Notes: a model not told the origin generated them from the sequence alone. DNA of 64,000 nucleotides from Saprospiraceae bacterium (GCA_019694255.1 JAIBCI010000054.1:1-64000); one strand, 5' to 3'; positions 19,865-28,813 are shown, counted from the stretch's first letter. Numbers and translations: made by a program.

Positions 19865-20383
19865 TTATTTTTTTAGTACGTACCAATTGTTATTTGAACC
19901 ATGCTCCATAAAACTTCCCAACCTGCTGAATCCAAGTTTGAGAAGAATGCGATTCGATGCTTCATTCTCAGGGTGCGCTGCGGCATATATTTCATTCAGA
20001 TCGAGTTGCCTGAAACCATAATTCAGACTGGCCCTCGCGGCCTCCGTGGCATAACCTTTACCCCAATGTCGCCTGATCAAACGATATCCCAGATCATAAT
20101 AAGGATTGGGATGGTGGGCCGCTTCGGCAATATATTTTAAACCACACCATCCTGCAAATTCACCGGTGATTTTTTCGGTAACTGCCCAACGCCCGATGCC
20201 AAATTCTTCATACTGACCAATCACATAGTCAATCACTTTCGCGAGAACCATGCGGTCTGTAACCGGCTCATTGCCAAGATACCGGTGCACCTCAGGATCA
20301 GAATCAAGTTCGTAAAAGCCTTCCAGATCCTCATGCGTAATATTTCGTAATATTAATCTTTCAGTTTCAATGAGGAAATTCAT
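19865..20383 (-). CDS. GNAT family N-acetyltransferase (RimJ/RimL-like)
   Basis: A 172-residue acetyltransferase. ETERLILRNITHEDLEGFYEL at the N-terminus and LGYRLIRRHWGKGYATEAA (acetyl-CoA pyrophosphate loop, R/Q-x-x-G-x-G/A form) are diagnostic of the RimJ/RimL subgroup, followed by HPENEASNRILLKLGF, the conserved Asn-Ser cofactor motif. The acceptor substrate cannot be predicted. Confidence 0.92.
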   Translation of the reverse strand: MNFLIETERLILRNITHEDLEGFYELDSDPEVHRYLGNEPVTDRMVLAKVIDYVIGQYEEFGIGRWAVTEKITGEFAGWCGLKYIAEAAHHPNPYYDLGYRLIRRHWGKGYATEAARASLNYGFRQLDLNEIYAAAHPENEASNRILLKLGFSRLGSFMEHGSNNNWYVLKK

Positions 20384-20564
20384 TTGTTTTTAGTTTAAGT
20401 ACAATTATCCCTGGGGACTTGTTGATGAAATTCATTCTGATTTTGTTTATGAAAAAATTCTTTAGTTCAATAAAGTTAAAACTAGAAAATTTGCAACAAA
20501 CAGAATACAAGTATGTGTCATGCCAAGTTAGACTTAGCTTTTCCAAATCTTTTTTGACAATCCG

Positions 20565-20837
20565 TTAGTTACCGCAATCACATTCACCTTCGGCGACAAC
20601 GCCAAGCATGCAGGGTGCTTTGCCATTCTATTTGCCTTGACCATTACCTTTCTTGCGGCAATATTCCTGACAACCCTCGTCACAGGCATTGGCAGGTTGT
20701 GGTTCTATGGCACTTTTTGAATTACAGCTACAACACCTTGGAGACAGCGCGATCGCCCACAAAAGCTGGGATTCGATACCGGTAATTTGCGTATGTGCCA
20801 GAATGGAAATGGGCGAAGTCAGATTGACCTCCATTAG
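20565..20837 (-). pseudogene. Possible Cys-rich mini-protein interrupted by an in-frame TAG
   Basis: From an ATG at 20837 the frame reads 69 residues, including a CCSC cluster, CDEGC and CQEYC, and ends at TAG (20628-20630) after GNGQGK. The same frame then stays open for 20 more codons (NGKAPCMLGVVAEGECDCGN) and ends at TAA (20565-20567). The tail carries three more cysteines in a C...C-x-C arrangement, so it looks like part of the same protein. No signal peptide is seen, and an upstream start at 20930 is possible. It lies downstream of the ion-channel gene on the same strand. It is a real gene only if the cysteine pattern is conserved elsewhere; confidence is low. Confidence 0.35.
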
Positions 20838-20985
20838 CCCGCAATTGATTGTAATATTAGAATGAGTCAAATATAAATCATTGTACCATTTTGACATTAT
20901 TTTCCTTGATCTTACAATGTTGGATCTCATTTTGAGTAATGAATTTCAAAACGGCAAATCAGGCCTTTGTTCATTGTGCTCACAC

Positions 20986-21666
20986 TTAAGTGTGATGCGA
21001 AGAATCCCGGCTGAAATAACCTTTGTGTTCGACCCGGTTGGAATAGACATTAATAAACAGCACTACATATACAAAAAAAATCACTGACTGAAAACTTACC
21101 ATCATCTTTCCGGGTGCTGTTTCAGGATAGAAGTCTCCAAAGCCAAGTGAAGCTGAAGTGCTGAAGCTGAAATAAATGGGATCGTACCAGTGCCCGAATT
21201 CACGATTCAACCCACGTATGCTGGCATAGATCACTGCAAAATCGAGAACGATTTCAAAATAATTGATAATTACAAGCAACATGGAACGGCGGTAGGATCG
21301 CGGAGGCTTGAAGATATCTGAAGCAAAAATCAATGTCGGAACATACATGAGGGTCTCCAACATCAGCCAGATCAGAATCCAGAATACAATAGGGTTATCG
21401 TACCATCCGAAATAACAAATTGCAAAAGGAAAAACAAGCTTCGAGAGTACAAAGGCATCCGTGAAATTTTCCTGTTGACGGGTCGTAAATCCACTATACA
21501 ACTGTTTAAGGTACATCCCCGGAAATACAAAATTGCTGCTGGCAAGGATCAGACGCATCAGTTTCTCTATCCCTGCATCATTCTGGTGGACGTTGTTCCA
21601 TATCGCCTTGATGTTGTGCCAGCGATTCGATATCACAAGCCATCTGCCTTCAGCCATTGCAGTCAA
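20986..21666 (-). CDS. Two-pore-helix type ion channel (putative potassium channel)
   Basis: A 226-residue membrane protein with about four hydrophobic helices. Near residue 185 the sequence FSFSTSASLGFGDFYPE has the shape of a K+ channel pore loop (consensus T-V-G-Y/F-G-D) and comes just before the last helix, as in the Ion_trans_2 family. The filter reads S-L-G-F-G-D, so the Thr-Val pair is replaced by Ser-Leu; GFGD is retained. The N-terminal ~60 residues are soluble. Possible non-selective or altered conduction is inference. Confidence 0.82.
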   Translation of the reverse strand: MTAMAEGRWLVISNRWHNIKAIWNNVHQNDAGIEKLMRLILASSNFVFPGMYLKQLYSGFTTRQQENFTDAFVLSKLVFPFAICYFGWYDNPIVFWILIWLMLETLMYVPTLIFASDIFKPPRSYRRSMLLVIINYFEIVLDFAVIYASIRGLNREFGHWYDPIYFSFSTSASLGFGDFYPETAPGKMMVSFQSVIFFVYVVLFINVYSNRVEHKGYFSRDSSHHT

Positions 21667-21791
21667 TTAAACGGCTAAATTACAATGGTTGGTGCCGTCG
21701 CACGGTGAATTACACTTTTTTAATACAATAAAAGATAAAATAATCTTATTATTGATGGAATTGTACTAAATTGAAGGCATAAATTAGAAAT

Positions 21792-22274
21792 ATGATCAAA
21801 AAAGTAAAAGGAGACATTTTATTATCAGGGGCTGAAGCCATAGCGCATGCCGTGGCGCCAATGGATCATTTTGAATCCGGTCTTGCCGCCGCGATCAGGC
21901 AGGATTATCCGGCACTATACAAGGATTTCAGGCATTATTGCCAGACTTTCCATCCGAAACCGGGAGATATATGGCTTTGGCAGGGTGTAGGTCAAGTCAA
22001 GATATTTAACCTGATGACACAGGAGCCGGCACCCAGCGCATCTGCGCATCCGGGTCGCGCCAGCTTATCCAATCTTCGGCATTGCCTTCGCAAACTGGCA
22101 CATGAAGTGGAGGCGAGTGACATCAAAAGCCTGGCATTGCCCAGATTGTCAACGGGTGTTGGCGGACTTGACTGGAAGGAAGTTGAGCCTGTTATTGAAG
22201 AGTATTTCAAGAACGCCAGGACCGAAGTGCTGGTATATGATCAGTACGTGAAGGATGTTGGTGCTGCAGAATAG
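21792..22274 (+). CDS. Macro domain protein (ADP-ribose binding or hydrolysing)
   Basis: A 160-residue single macro domain. KGDILLSGAEAIAHAV is the first strand and binding loop (the usual GDIT-x-x-x-x-DAIVN position), ESGLAAAIRQDYPALYKDF matches the helix after the catalytic loop, and LPRLSTGVGGLDWKEV is the diphosphate-binding loop (consensus P-x-G/S-x-G-x-G-G-L-x-W). The layout is closest to ALC1/DarG-type macro domains, some of which remove ADP-ribose from nucleic acid or protein. No toxin partner of the DarT type is seen next to it, so a general ADP-ribose hydrolase role is equally likely. Confidence 0.86.
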   Translation: MIKKVKGDILLSGAEAIAHAVAPMDHFESGLAAAIRQDYPALYKDFRHYCQTFHPKPGDIWLWQGVGQVKIFNLMTQEPAPSASAHPGRASLSNLRHCLRKLAHEVEASDIKSLALPRLSTGVGGLDWKEVEPVIEEYFKNARTEVLVYDQYVKDVGAAE

Positions 22275-22370
22275 AATGGTTGTCATACCACCGAAATGCC
22301 TGCTACAAAACGATAAGAGACGTATTATTTAGATTTGTTTTTATCCGCAAGTTCATTCGTAACAGGGTGC

Positions 22371-22410
22371 ATCGCATCATGATGTGATGGTATATCGCAT
22401 CATGATGTGA
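22371..22410. repeat. Two direct copies of a palindrome, possible operator
   Basis: The 17-base word ATCGCATCATGATGTGA occurs at 22371-22387 and again at 22394-22410, 23 bases apart centre to centre. Each copy contains the perfect 10-base palindrome CATCATGATG. The second copy ends 10 bases before the -33 box of the promoter at 22420-22452. A spacing near two helical turns and the position suggest a binding site for a dimeric regulator. Confidence 0.6.
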
Positions 22411-22419
22411 ATGTTCCTT

Positions 22420-22452
22420 TTTGGAAGAAGGGCAATGTCACGGATACTTTTG
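22420..22452 (+). promoter_or_regulatory. Bacteroidota-type promoter for the T9SS gene at 22490
   Basis: TTTG (22420-22423), 21 bases, then TACTTTTG (22445-22452), a full match to TTTG-N19-21-TAnnTTTG. The expected start of transcription (about 22459) lies downstream of an in-frame ATG at 22421, which supports translation from 22490 instead. Confidence 0.62.
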
Positions 22453-22489
22453 TAGGGAAATTTTTTATTTCATTTTTAAATCTATAGTT

Positions 22490-23737
22490 ATGAAAAAAAT
22501 TCTCCTTACTTTCCTGATGATTGCTCAAGTTGGTTCAATTTTCAGTTATTGCGTTGGTCAGTCACTGACTTGTCTGTCAAATGTAACCTTTGATATTGGT
22601 CATCAATGCAGCGCCAGCATTACACCGGACATGATTGGTGTATCATTGAATCATGATCCAGCATACACTTATACACTTTCACGCTCAGAATTTGACTGCT
22701 CGGATGTGGGTCACTCCTATGATGTTGTTCTTCAACTCAGGGATTCACGTACAGGAGTTTTGTTAAACTCATGTTTTAGTCGGGTGACGGTGGTCTGTAA
22801 TGCCATGCCCAGCCCTTGCGAACAAGTTAGACTGTGGTATCATCCGGAGATTACGGTGACACTGAATGAGGATGGTTATGTTGTGCTCACTCCGGAAATG
22901 ATAGCCTTCAGTCCACTGACCACGAATCCATACTTCCACTACATTGTCACTCCGAATGTGCTTGATTGTGATGATGTCGGTACGAATTCAGTCAGAATTA
23001 GCTTGGTAAGTGCCTGTTATCCTGCCCTGAATGGCACAGTAACCGTCAATGTAGTTGACCGCGGAGGATATGGGCCTACTTGCCATCATATCAGTACCGG
23101 TGGCATAAACTTTTTTCCAGCTCATCTGGATCAGGAACTGGTATTTCCGGGAAGTGAAATTTCTTATTTTACGCTTTTGAATTACCAGGGAGAGCTTCCA
23201 AACCTTCCAGCAGAATTCAGAATGTTCCTTTCACGGGACAATGTACCTGATTCCAAAGATTTTCTTATCGATAAAAAGCAGCTGATCATCAAAAAATCAC
23301 CCAACGGAATTTCTGTGTCCGGCAAATTCATACTTCCAAGAAATCTGTTAGCGGGCAATTACTACCTGATCGCAGATTTGTTTGGTAAAAATAAAAAAGC
23401 GAGTATTGGATTTAAGACCATTGTGCAAGCGATCCACGTGGGCAAGTCCAACAAGTCTGGAGAAATCGTCTCCCGTGACAGGACTCTTTTGATTGATCAG
23501 GACGAGGATTTCGTTATTTATCCCAATCCCTTCACTTCAGTAATCTCGATCATGGCGCCTCCTTTCAGTGACGGACTACAAAGGGTGGAGATCTTCAATG
23601 CTGTAGGGTTTATGGTTAAAAATATTGAGCATCCATCCGGAGAAATAAATACTGAAGACCTTGTCAGTGGAATTTATATTATTCGTCTAACCGATAACCA
23701 CAATCACACCCTGATGAGAAAGGTAATCAAGCAATAA
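22490..23737 (+). CDS. T9SS-sorted secreted protein of unknown function
   Basis: A 415-residue exported protein starting at MKKILLTFL with a signal peptide (about 1-24). Two similar beta modules follow (about 25-105 and 110-185), each with [DE]ITVTLN/TFDIGHQC, SITPDMIG/VLTPEMIA, YTYTLSRSEFDC/FHYIVTPNVLDC and DVG: an internal duplication. A beta-sandwich comes next, then a T9SS type A domain (FVIYPNPFTSVISI, VEIFNAVGFMVKN, LVSGIYIIRL). The start is fixed by the promoter at 22420-22452. The upstream palindromes suggest dedicated regulation. Confidence 0.88.
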   Translation: MKKILLTFLMIAQVGSIFSYCVGQSLTCLSNVTFDIGHQCSASITPDMIGVSLNHDPAYTYTLSRSEFDCSDVGHSYDVVLQLRDSRTGVLLNSCFSRVTVVCNAMPSPCEQVRLWYHPEITVTLNEDGYVVLTPEMIAFSPLTTNPYFHYIVTPNVLDCDDVGTNSVRISLVSACYPALNGTVTVNVVDRGGYGPTCHHISTGGINFFPAHLDQELVFPGSEISYFTLLNYQGELPNLPAEFRMFLSRDNVPDSKDFLIDKKQLIIKKSPNGISVSGKFILPRNLLAGNYYLIADLFGKNKKASIGFKTIVQAIHVGKSNKSGEIVSRDRTLLIDQDEDFVIYPNPFTSVISIMAPPFSDGLQRVEIFNAVGFMVKNIEHPSGEINTEDLVSGIYIIRLTDNHNHTLMRKVIKQ

Positions 23738-23803
23738 ACAGATCAATATTCTCGCACCACAGTTAGAAGCCCTGATTCATTGGGCTTGAACGATAACAAG
23801 ACT

Positions 23804-23836
23804 GCCGGAATCCGGATAACGGAAGCCGGCTTTTTG
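23804..23836 (+). terminator. Rho-independent terminator after the T9SS gene
   Basis: GCCGG (23804-23808) pairs with CCGGC (23826-23830), and TCCG (23811-23814) pairs with CGGA (23820-23823) inside it around a GATAA loop; TTTTT follows at 23831-23835. It sits about 65 bases after the stop codon at 23737. A smaller hairpin, AAGCCC/GGGCTT, precedes it at 23767-23787. Confidence 0.7.
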
Positions 23837-23934
23837 ATTGTACAAAATAGTTCTATAACAAAGGTTATATTGATTGATTAACTTCTGCGTGAGAGTTTTG
23901 TGATGATAATTTACAAAACCAAATTGAATACAAA

Positions 23935-26526
23935 ATGAAGTTAACTTATAAAATGTCCAATAGATTTAAAGGAATATTTTATTCCACGAAACTATCTCGA
24001 TTTGGATTCACTCTGGACCGATTTTGGTGTGAATGGATCAAGACATTCATGTTTTTTATTTATGCTGCTCACATATTGTGCGCACAGGGACAGCGCGGCG
24101 CAATTCCTTTACGCAGCCAGATTAAATCTCATGCGAATACTTACGCTTTTATTATTGGCATCAGTGATTATCGCAATGTGCCAGACCTGATGTATGCTGA
24201 CAGGGATGCAATCTCATTCAGAAATTATCTTCTCAATAATGCTTCCGAAAAATGCGATAGCCAGAATATTCAGACTTTTCTCAACTGTGAGGCGACACAT
24301 ATTAATATAGCTGATGCGTTGTATGTTCTCCTTCGAAAGATAAAGCCGGGAGATCGGTTTTATTTTTATTTTGCAGGACATGGCGATGTAGAGGACCGAT
24401 CGCAATCCGAAAACGGCCTCCTGCTATTACACAATGCGCCGACAAAAGATTATTTTGGAATGATTCATGATGTGCTCAAGCTCACTGAGCTGGCGGATTA
24501 TTTTGGGGGAATGAGCAAAAATGATATTGATGTGATTTGTATTATTGATGCCTGTCATTCAGGCAAACTGTCCGGCGGGGCTAAAGGAAGAACGCATACG
24601 ATTCGCGCGATGCAGGAACTTCTTTCTCCACGGACCACGCTGATGCTGTCGTGTCATGAAGAACAATTGTCATTGGAGGGTTCCGAATGGGGTGGCGGGC
24701 ATGGCATTTTTTCATATTATCTGGAGTCAGGGCTCCTCGGACTGGCAGACATTGATCGTGATAATTTGATTAGCCTGGTTGAACTCGAAAACTATGTTCA
24801 GAAAAACACTTACCTGGAATCCGAAAAAAAGCAAACCCCGGTTTTTATGGGATTGCCGAATCGGGTTGTCAACAGGATCAGTGATGATCAATGGACTTTA
24901 ATCAACAATCAATTTGCCAGCCGGTATACACCTTATTCTCAGATTAACTACAAAGGTGAAATTGCAATGTATCCGGAAGAGGGAGATTCTGCGTCATTTT
25001 TGCATGCCCATTTCCTTGAGCAGATGAAAAAGGGACAGATCATTGGTTCTACAACAAGTTCTGCGATTGAAACTTACAAGACACTCGTAGCACTGCGCCC
25101 CGACAGCGAATGTAACGATATACTCCGAAGAAAGATCATCACCCGGCTTAACGGTACTTTTGACAGCCTTATCCTTCCGTTGTTCAATAACCAAAAGCCT
25201 AAATGGCGCAAGGATAAACTTATGCAGGCAAGAGCGGAACTCACAGCAAGCCTGGATTTGATCAGTACAAGGCATTACCTCTACCCACATTTGCAGTCCC
25301 GCAAGTATTTTATTGATGCCGTTCTGAATTCCTATGTAATAAATATCAATAATTATACTCCTGCGGATGAGGATGCCATGCAACAATGCATCCTTAATTT
25401 GCACAAAGCCAGACAACTCGAACCGCAGGCGGCTTATATTCATTACTGGCTTGGACGGTCTTATCAGACCAAGATGATGTTCGATAGTTCAAAATTTTAC
25501 CTGAGTCAATTTGCGGACCTGATTCCGTTTTCTCCGGTAGCGCATAATATGTTGGGAATATACTATTGTGATCATAATCAATACAGCGAGTCAATTACTT
25601 CATTAAAAAAAGCAGTGGCGCTGGATTCAACTTTTCAGGAGCCTGTGGCTAATCTGATTTATGTGTATTCGAAAATGAACCGATATGATTCAGCACTTTG
25701 TACGGCGCAAAAATTTCTGCGTGCATTCCCTGAATCCAAAGTAATTCTGGGCAACCTCGCTGAACTATACATAGGTTTGCATCGCTTCAAGGATGCGGAA
25801 AAGATCATTCATAAGGCACTGCAAAAAGACAGTGTAAGTTTAAGTTTCTTGTACCTTAAAGGACAATGGTTCTACAGACAATCGAAGTATGAAGAGGCAG
25901 AGCAGTTTTTTCGCCGTGCGCTTGCGATCAGACCAATGCATCGTATGTCAGGTTACAGCCTGAGCAAGGTGTTGCAGGCACAGCGAAAGTATCAGGAAGC
26001 CATCGAAGTGCTCTCGCGTATACTTCACAATGACAGTGCGGATATCAAAACTTACTATGAAATGGGCATCTGCTATGATCTTCTGGGCGATTCGGTCAAC
26101 GCTGCAAATTGTTTCACGCAATTTGAACAAAAAGCCAAAGAAGAGGACGCTTATGCTGGAACAATGGGTGATCTGTACTATTTTTTCAGAAAGGATCCAG
26201 TTGTAGCTGAAAAATACTATTCAAGGGCGTATGCCAGAGATCGTTTTGAACTGAGTATTATTTCAGCTTTACATGTCACCCGGAGGATTCAGAATAAAGC
26301 ATCTGACGCGGAAGAATTATTCAGAAACCTGAACAGTAATCCGGCTTGCAGCGCATACCGTCATTATTCGAATCTTGCCGATGAAGCAAAGTCAAACAAT
26401 ATTCAGAATATGGCGGAAATTGTCAAAGGGATTGTTCGAACGGATCCGGATCTGGCATGGAAAATTAAAAAGGATCCGGCCCACGCCGAATGGGTGCAAA
26501 GTCCGATCCTCAGGAAAATATTATAA
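23935..26526 (+). CDS. Exported caspase-family peptidase with C-terminal TPR repeats
   Basis: An 863-residue protein with an N-terminal caspase (peptidase C14) domain and a long TPR region. After a hydrophobic segment near residues 37-50 (FMFFIYAAHILCAQ), probably a late signal peptide or anchor, the peptidase core begins at AFIIGISDYR. The dyad is visible: YFAGHGD (His149) and IIDACHSG (Cys207). Residues about 320-430 are a linker, and from about 460 to 760 there are at least seven 34-residue TPR-like units such as EPQAAYIHYWLGRSYQTK and YEEAEQFFRRALAIRP. TPR-coupled caspases are thought to be controlled by protein contacts. An exported location would argue against a cytoplasmic suicide role. 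It follows the terminator at 23804 and so has its own transcript. Confidence 0.88.
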   Translation: MKLTYKMSNRFKGIFYSTKLSRFGFTLDRFWCEWIKTFMFFIYAAHILCAQGQRGAIPLRSQIKSHANTYAFIIGISDYRNVPDLMYADRDAISFRNYLLNNASEKCDSQNIQTFLNCEATHINIADALYVLLRKIKPGDRFYFYFAGHGDVEDRSQSENGLLLLHNAPTKDYFGMIHDVLKLTELADYFGGMSKNDIDVICIIDACHSGKLSGGAKGRTHTIRAMQELLSPRTTLMLSCHEEQLSLEGSEWGGGHGIFSYYLESGLLGLADIDRDNLISLVELENYVQKNTYLESEKKQTPVFMGLPNRVVNRISDDQWTLINNQFASRYTPYSQINYKGEIAMYPEEGDSASFLHAHFLEQMKKGQIIGSTTSSAIETYKTLVALRPDSECNDILRRKIITRLNGTFDSLILPLFNNQKPKWRKDKLMQARAELTASLDLISTRHYLYPHLQSRKYFIDAVLNSYVININNYTPADEDAMQQCILNLHKARQLEPQAAYIHYWLGRSYQTKMMFDSSKFYLSQFADLIPFSPVAHNMLGIYYCDHNQYSESITSLKKAVALDSTFQEPVANLIYVYSKMNRYDSALCTAQKFLRAFPESKVILGNLAELYIGLHRFKDAEKIIHKALQKDSVSLSFLYLKGQWFYRQSKYEEAEQFFRRALAIRPMHRMSGYSLSKVLQAQRKYQEAIEVLSRILHNDSADIKTYYEMGICYDLLGDSVNAANCFTQFEQKAKEEDAYAGTMGDLYYFFRKDPVVAEKYYSRAYARDRFELSIISALHVTRRIQNKASDAEELFRNLNSNPACSAYRHYSNLADEAKSNNIQNMAEIVKGIVRTDPDLAWKIKKDPAHAEWVQSPILRKIL

Positions 26527-26612
26527 GATAATGAAGGGTATCAAGCATGTCTGATTGAAGCCATATTTTATTGTACACGATGATAAATTGAAGAAGATAT
26601 TGAAAGAAATAT

Positions 26613-26643
26613 TTTGATTCTGCCTTTAGAAAGGCTATATTTG
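26613..26643 (+). promoter_or_regulatory. Bacteroidota-type promoter for the membrane protein at 26667
   Basis: TTTG (26613-26616), 19 bases, TATATTTG (26636-26643): an exact match to the Bacteroidota consensus. Expected transcription start about 26650, 17 bases before the ATG. The gene is therefore transcribed independently of the caspase gene ahead of it. Confidence 0.62.
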
Positions 26644-26666
26644 TCATCACACCAAAATTCCTCACA

Positions 26667-27479
26667 ATGTCAGATAGCAATTCTACTACCATAGTAACCG
26701 AACGAAACATCCGCGACCGAAAAGCCGAACAGGGCAATTCGCTCGTGTGGTCGTACAAGACGCTGCGCAATTTCATTGGTTTTTGTGGTATCCTGTTGCC
26801 CTTAATCCTGTGGCTGTTTACCGGGCAATGTGGCAATGGCTACAGTATCGAACCTTCCATTAGTGATTACTACTATACCTGTGGTGGTGAGATTCTGGTG
26901 ATGGTGCTCGCGGTGATGGGAAGTTTTTTAATTACCTACAATGGATACGGTTTGTGGACAGAGGTCCTCTTATATAAGGTGGCAGGGCTCTGTGCATTGG
27001 GCATAGCCTTCTTTCCCACAGCGGCTAATTCAGCCAATGTTGACAGCGTTCATGCAAGCGTGGCCGATGTGCCGGGTAAGTTTGATATTACCGAATTGCA
27101 TTTGGTTGTAGCTACTACCTTTTTTGTATGTACCGCGATCATTTGTTTCTTCTTTTTTACGAGGGACGCCAATTACGGTCTTAAGCAGCCTACACATACC
27201 ATCTCGGCCAACAAACACTGGCGCAACAGGATCTATTATTTTTGTGGTGCAATGATTGTATTGTCGCTGGTGATTCTGTTTATTCACTTCAGCTGCCCAT
27301 CATGCTTTGGAAATCCTTCGAAAGATGCACCATTCGTTGCTTTGTGGGAGACCGTAGCACTCGAGGCTTTCGGTTTGGCCTGGCTGACCAAAGGTGAGAC
27401 CTTATTTCCCGATGGTGAACACTACGCCATGAAGGGGCTGCATTCTGTCCAACGTATGTTCCAAAGTGTTGAAAAATAA
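26667..27479 (+). CDS. Polytopic membrane protein, DUF998-like
   Basis: A 270-residue protein with about six membrane helices. SIEPSISDYYYTCGGEILVM after helix 1 resembles the SIS-x-Y-Y-H-T-x-x-x-D loop of DUF998/Frag1-like membrane proteins, and FIHFSCPS with VALWETVALEAFGLAWLTKGE closes the bundle. Function of the family is unknown. It lies downstream of the caspase gene but has its own promoter. Confidence 0.72.
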   Translation: MSDSNSTTIVTERNIRDRKAEQGNSLVWSYKTLRNFIGFCGILLPLILWLFTGQCGNGYSIEPSISDYYYTCGGEILVMVLAVMGSFLITYNGYGLWTEVLLYKVAGLCALGIAFFPTAANSANVDSVHASVADVPGKFDITELHLVVATTFFVCTAIICFFFFTRDANYGLKQPTHTISANKHWRNRIYYFCGAMIVLSLVILFIHFSCPSCFGNPSKDAPFVALWETVALEAFGLAWLTKGETLFPDGEHYAMKGLHSVQRMFQSVEK

Positions 27480-27882
27480 ATCGAAAGGCAGCGTATTTTA
27501 AAGGAAGATTTTTGTGGTTTTTTGATTGGCAAAATCCTGGATCAATTGTGATCAGCGGTTTCTTTTTTAACCAACCGGTTGGCAATTAATTACATCATGC
27601 GGCTTGTTCGTTGCGTGTGAACCATCTTGCTTATTGGTTATTTATTGTGCATCTTATCTTCTTTATAGAAAATGGTCTGCGCTCATTCATTCGATGTGAT
27701 TCATATTTTTAATTGTTACTTTAATTTACATCAAACAGAAATTTTCATTTTACTAAATTTTGAAGCTGGTTTTGTACAAGACCGTGGCGATGCTCCAATC
27801 ACTTACTGATGCTATCAGACAAAAAATTCTAATCGCATATTATGTCAATAACTCAGATGGAACACTTGATCCCGGATTAATC
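27480..27882. other. Intergenic stretch between convergent genes
   Basis: About 400 bases between the converging genes at 26667 and 27883. It contains the perfect 12-base palindrome CCAACCGGTTGG (27571-27582) next to a T-run on its left; as a terminator it would be short and lacks a good U-tract on either strand. No gene is supported. Confidence 0.4.
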
Positions 27883-28713
27883 TTATAGAAGCGAAAGTTT
27901 TAAAAAATATCCACCGCCCCCCGCTCCGCAAAGTTTGTAAAATGTACGACGGGATGATATGCCCGCCATCCAGATTTGCCTCATTTGCTCCGGGATCATG
28001 TCGCGGAATACATCGAGCGAAAGACTGCTGATCACTTGCCAATGCTTAATAATTGCTTCATGATCATTGGTCAACAGGCCATTGATGGCTGCTTCATTCG
28101 CAGGTATCAGTTCTTTCGCGATCAGGTCTCTGTATTGTGGATCGTTGTCAGTCCGTGCGCGAAATTTCTCCACCAGGGCCCTCGTCTCTCGGGGACTTGC
28201 ACTGTCGACCAATTCTATTTTAAAGCCTGGCCCGGCAAGCTTCGGAATCTCAGCCAATACTTCCAAATCATCCCTCCGGCTCACGATTGCTTTTTTCAGA
28301 AAACTCACGAGCGGATCCAGTCCGGAGCTGCGTCCATGAAAATAACCTTCCATGCCGGATAGCACTTTCCTCGTTTCTTCAAGATTTCGTTCCTTGCGAT
28401 GGTATCGATCGAAAATAGCCGCACACAAAACGCCGCTGCTTCCGAGCCCCGATCCAAAGGGGATCGTAGATCTGAGCCTCCAGCCATCGGCGTAATCTGC
28501 AGCCAGGGCTTCCGTATCAATGGCTTTGGACAAGACCGCCTTACTGGCCAGAAAATCAATGAAAGCCCCGAATTCCGGTGCCGCCTGAGGGTCCTGTACC
28601 CATGCAGCACCGCACCCGAACCAGGGCAGACTTAACCCTGAGCCTCCCAGTAGAACGGTGTATTCACCGAACAATAGTATTTTGGCGGGATATGAGGGCT
28701 GGAAACTGGCCAA
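27883..28713 (-). CDS. Mevalonate kinase (GHMP kinase family), TTG start
   Basis: A 276-residue GHMP kinase. YPAKILLFGEYTVL at the N-terminus, the ATP loop PFGSGLGSSG (about 83-92), EGYFHGRSSGLDPLV (the H-G-x-x-S-G-x-D motif of mevalonate kinases) and LCGAGGGGYFL (motif 3) are all present. It phosphorylates mevalonate in isoprenoid synthesis; IPP isomerase and HMG-CoA reductase of the same pathway are 8 kb downstream. The start codon is TTG (28713-28711), directly preceded in frame by TGA, so no longer start exists and the family N-terminus would be lost with a later one. Phosphomevalonate kinase is a less likely alternative. Confidence 0.85.
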   Translation of the reverse strand: MASFQPSYPAKILLFGEYTVLLGGSGLSLPWFGCGAAWVQDPQAAPEFGAFIDFLASKAVLSKAIDTEALAADYADGWRLRSTIPFGSGLGSSGVLCAAIFDRYHRKERNLEETRKVLSGMEGYFHGRSSGLDPLVSFLKKAIVSRRDDLEVLAEIPKLAGPGFKIELVDSASPRETRALVEKFRARTDNDPQYRDLIAKELIPANEAAINGLLTNDHEAIIKHWQVISSLSLDVFRDMIPEQMRQIWMAGISSRRTFYKLCGAGGGGYFLKLSLL

Positions 28714-28765
28714 TCAATGAATAATTTAGATTAATTTAAAATAAAAATTAGGATAAACTAAAATA

Positions 28766-28798
28766 TTGAGTGCCCAATGATACAAAGCACTAAATTTG
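28766..28798 (+). promoter_or_regulatory. Bacteroidota-type promoter for odhB
   Basis: TTG (28766-28768), 22 bases, then TAAATTTG (28791-28798). The -7 box is an exact TAnnTTTG match and the ATG follows 15 bases after it at 28814, giving a very short leader. Confidence 0.55.
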
Positions 28799-28813
28799 AC
28801 ACAAAAATAAACA

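Noticed and set aside
21792..22274. Macro-domain gene as half of a DarTG toxin-antitoxin pair
   Set aside because: No DarT-like ADP-ribosyltransferase gene is present on either side.
27571..27582. Palindrome CCAACCGGTTGG as a bidirectional terminator
   Set aside because: Stem of only six pairs with no loop and no proper U-tract on either strand.
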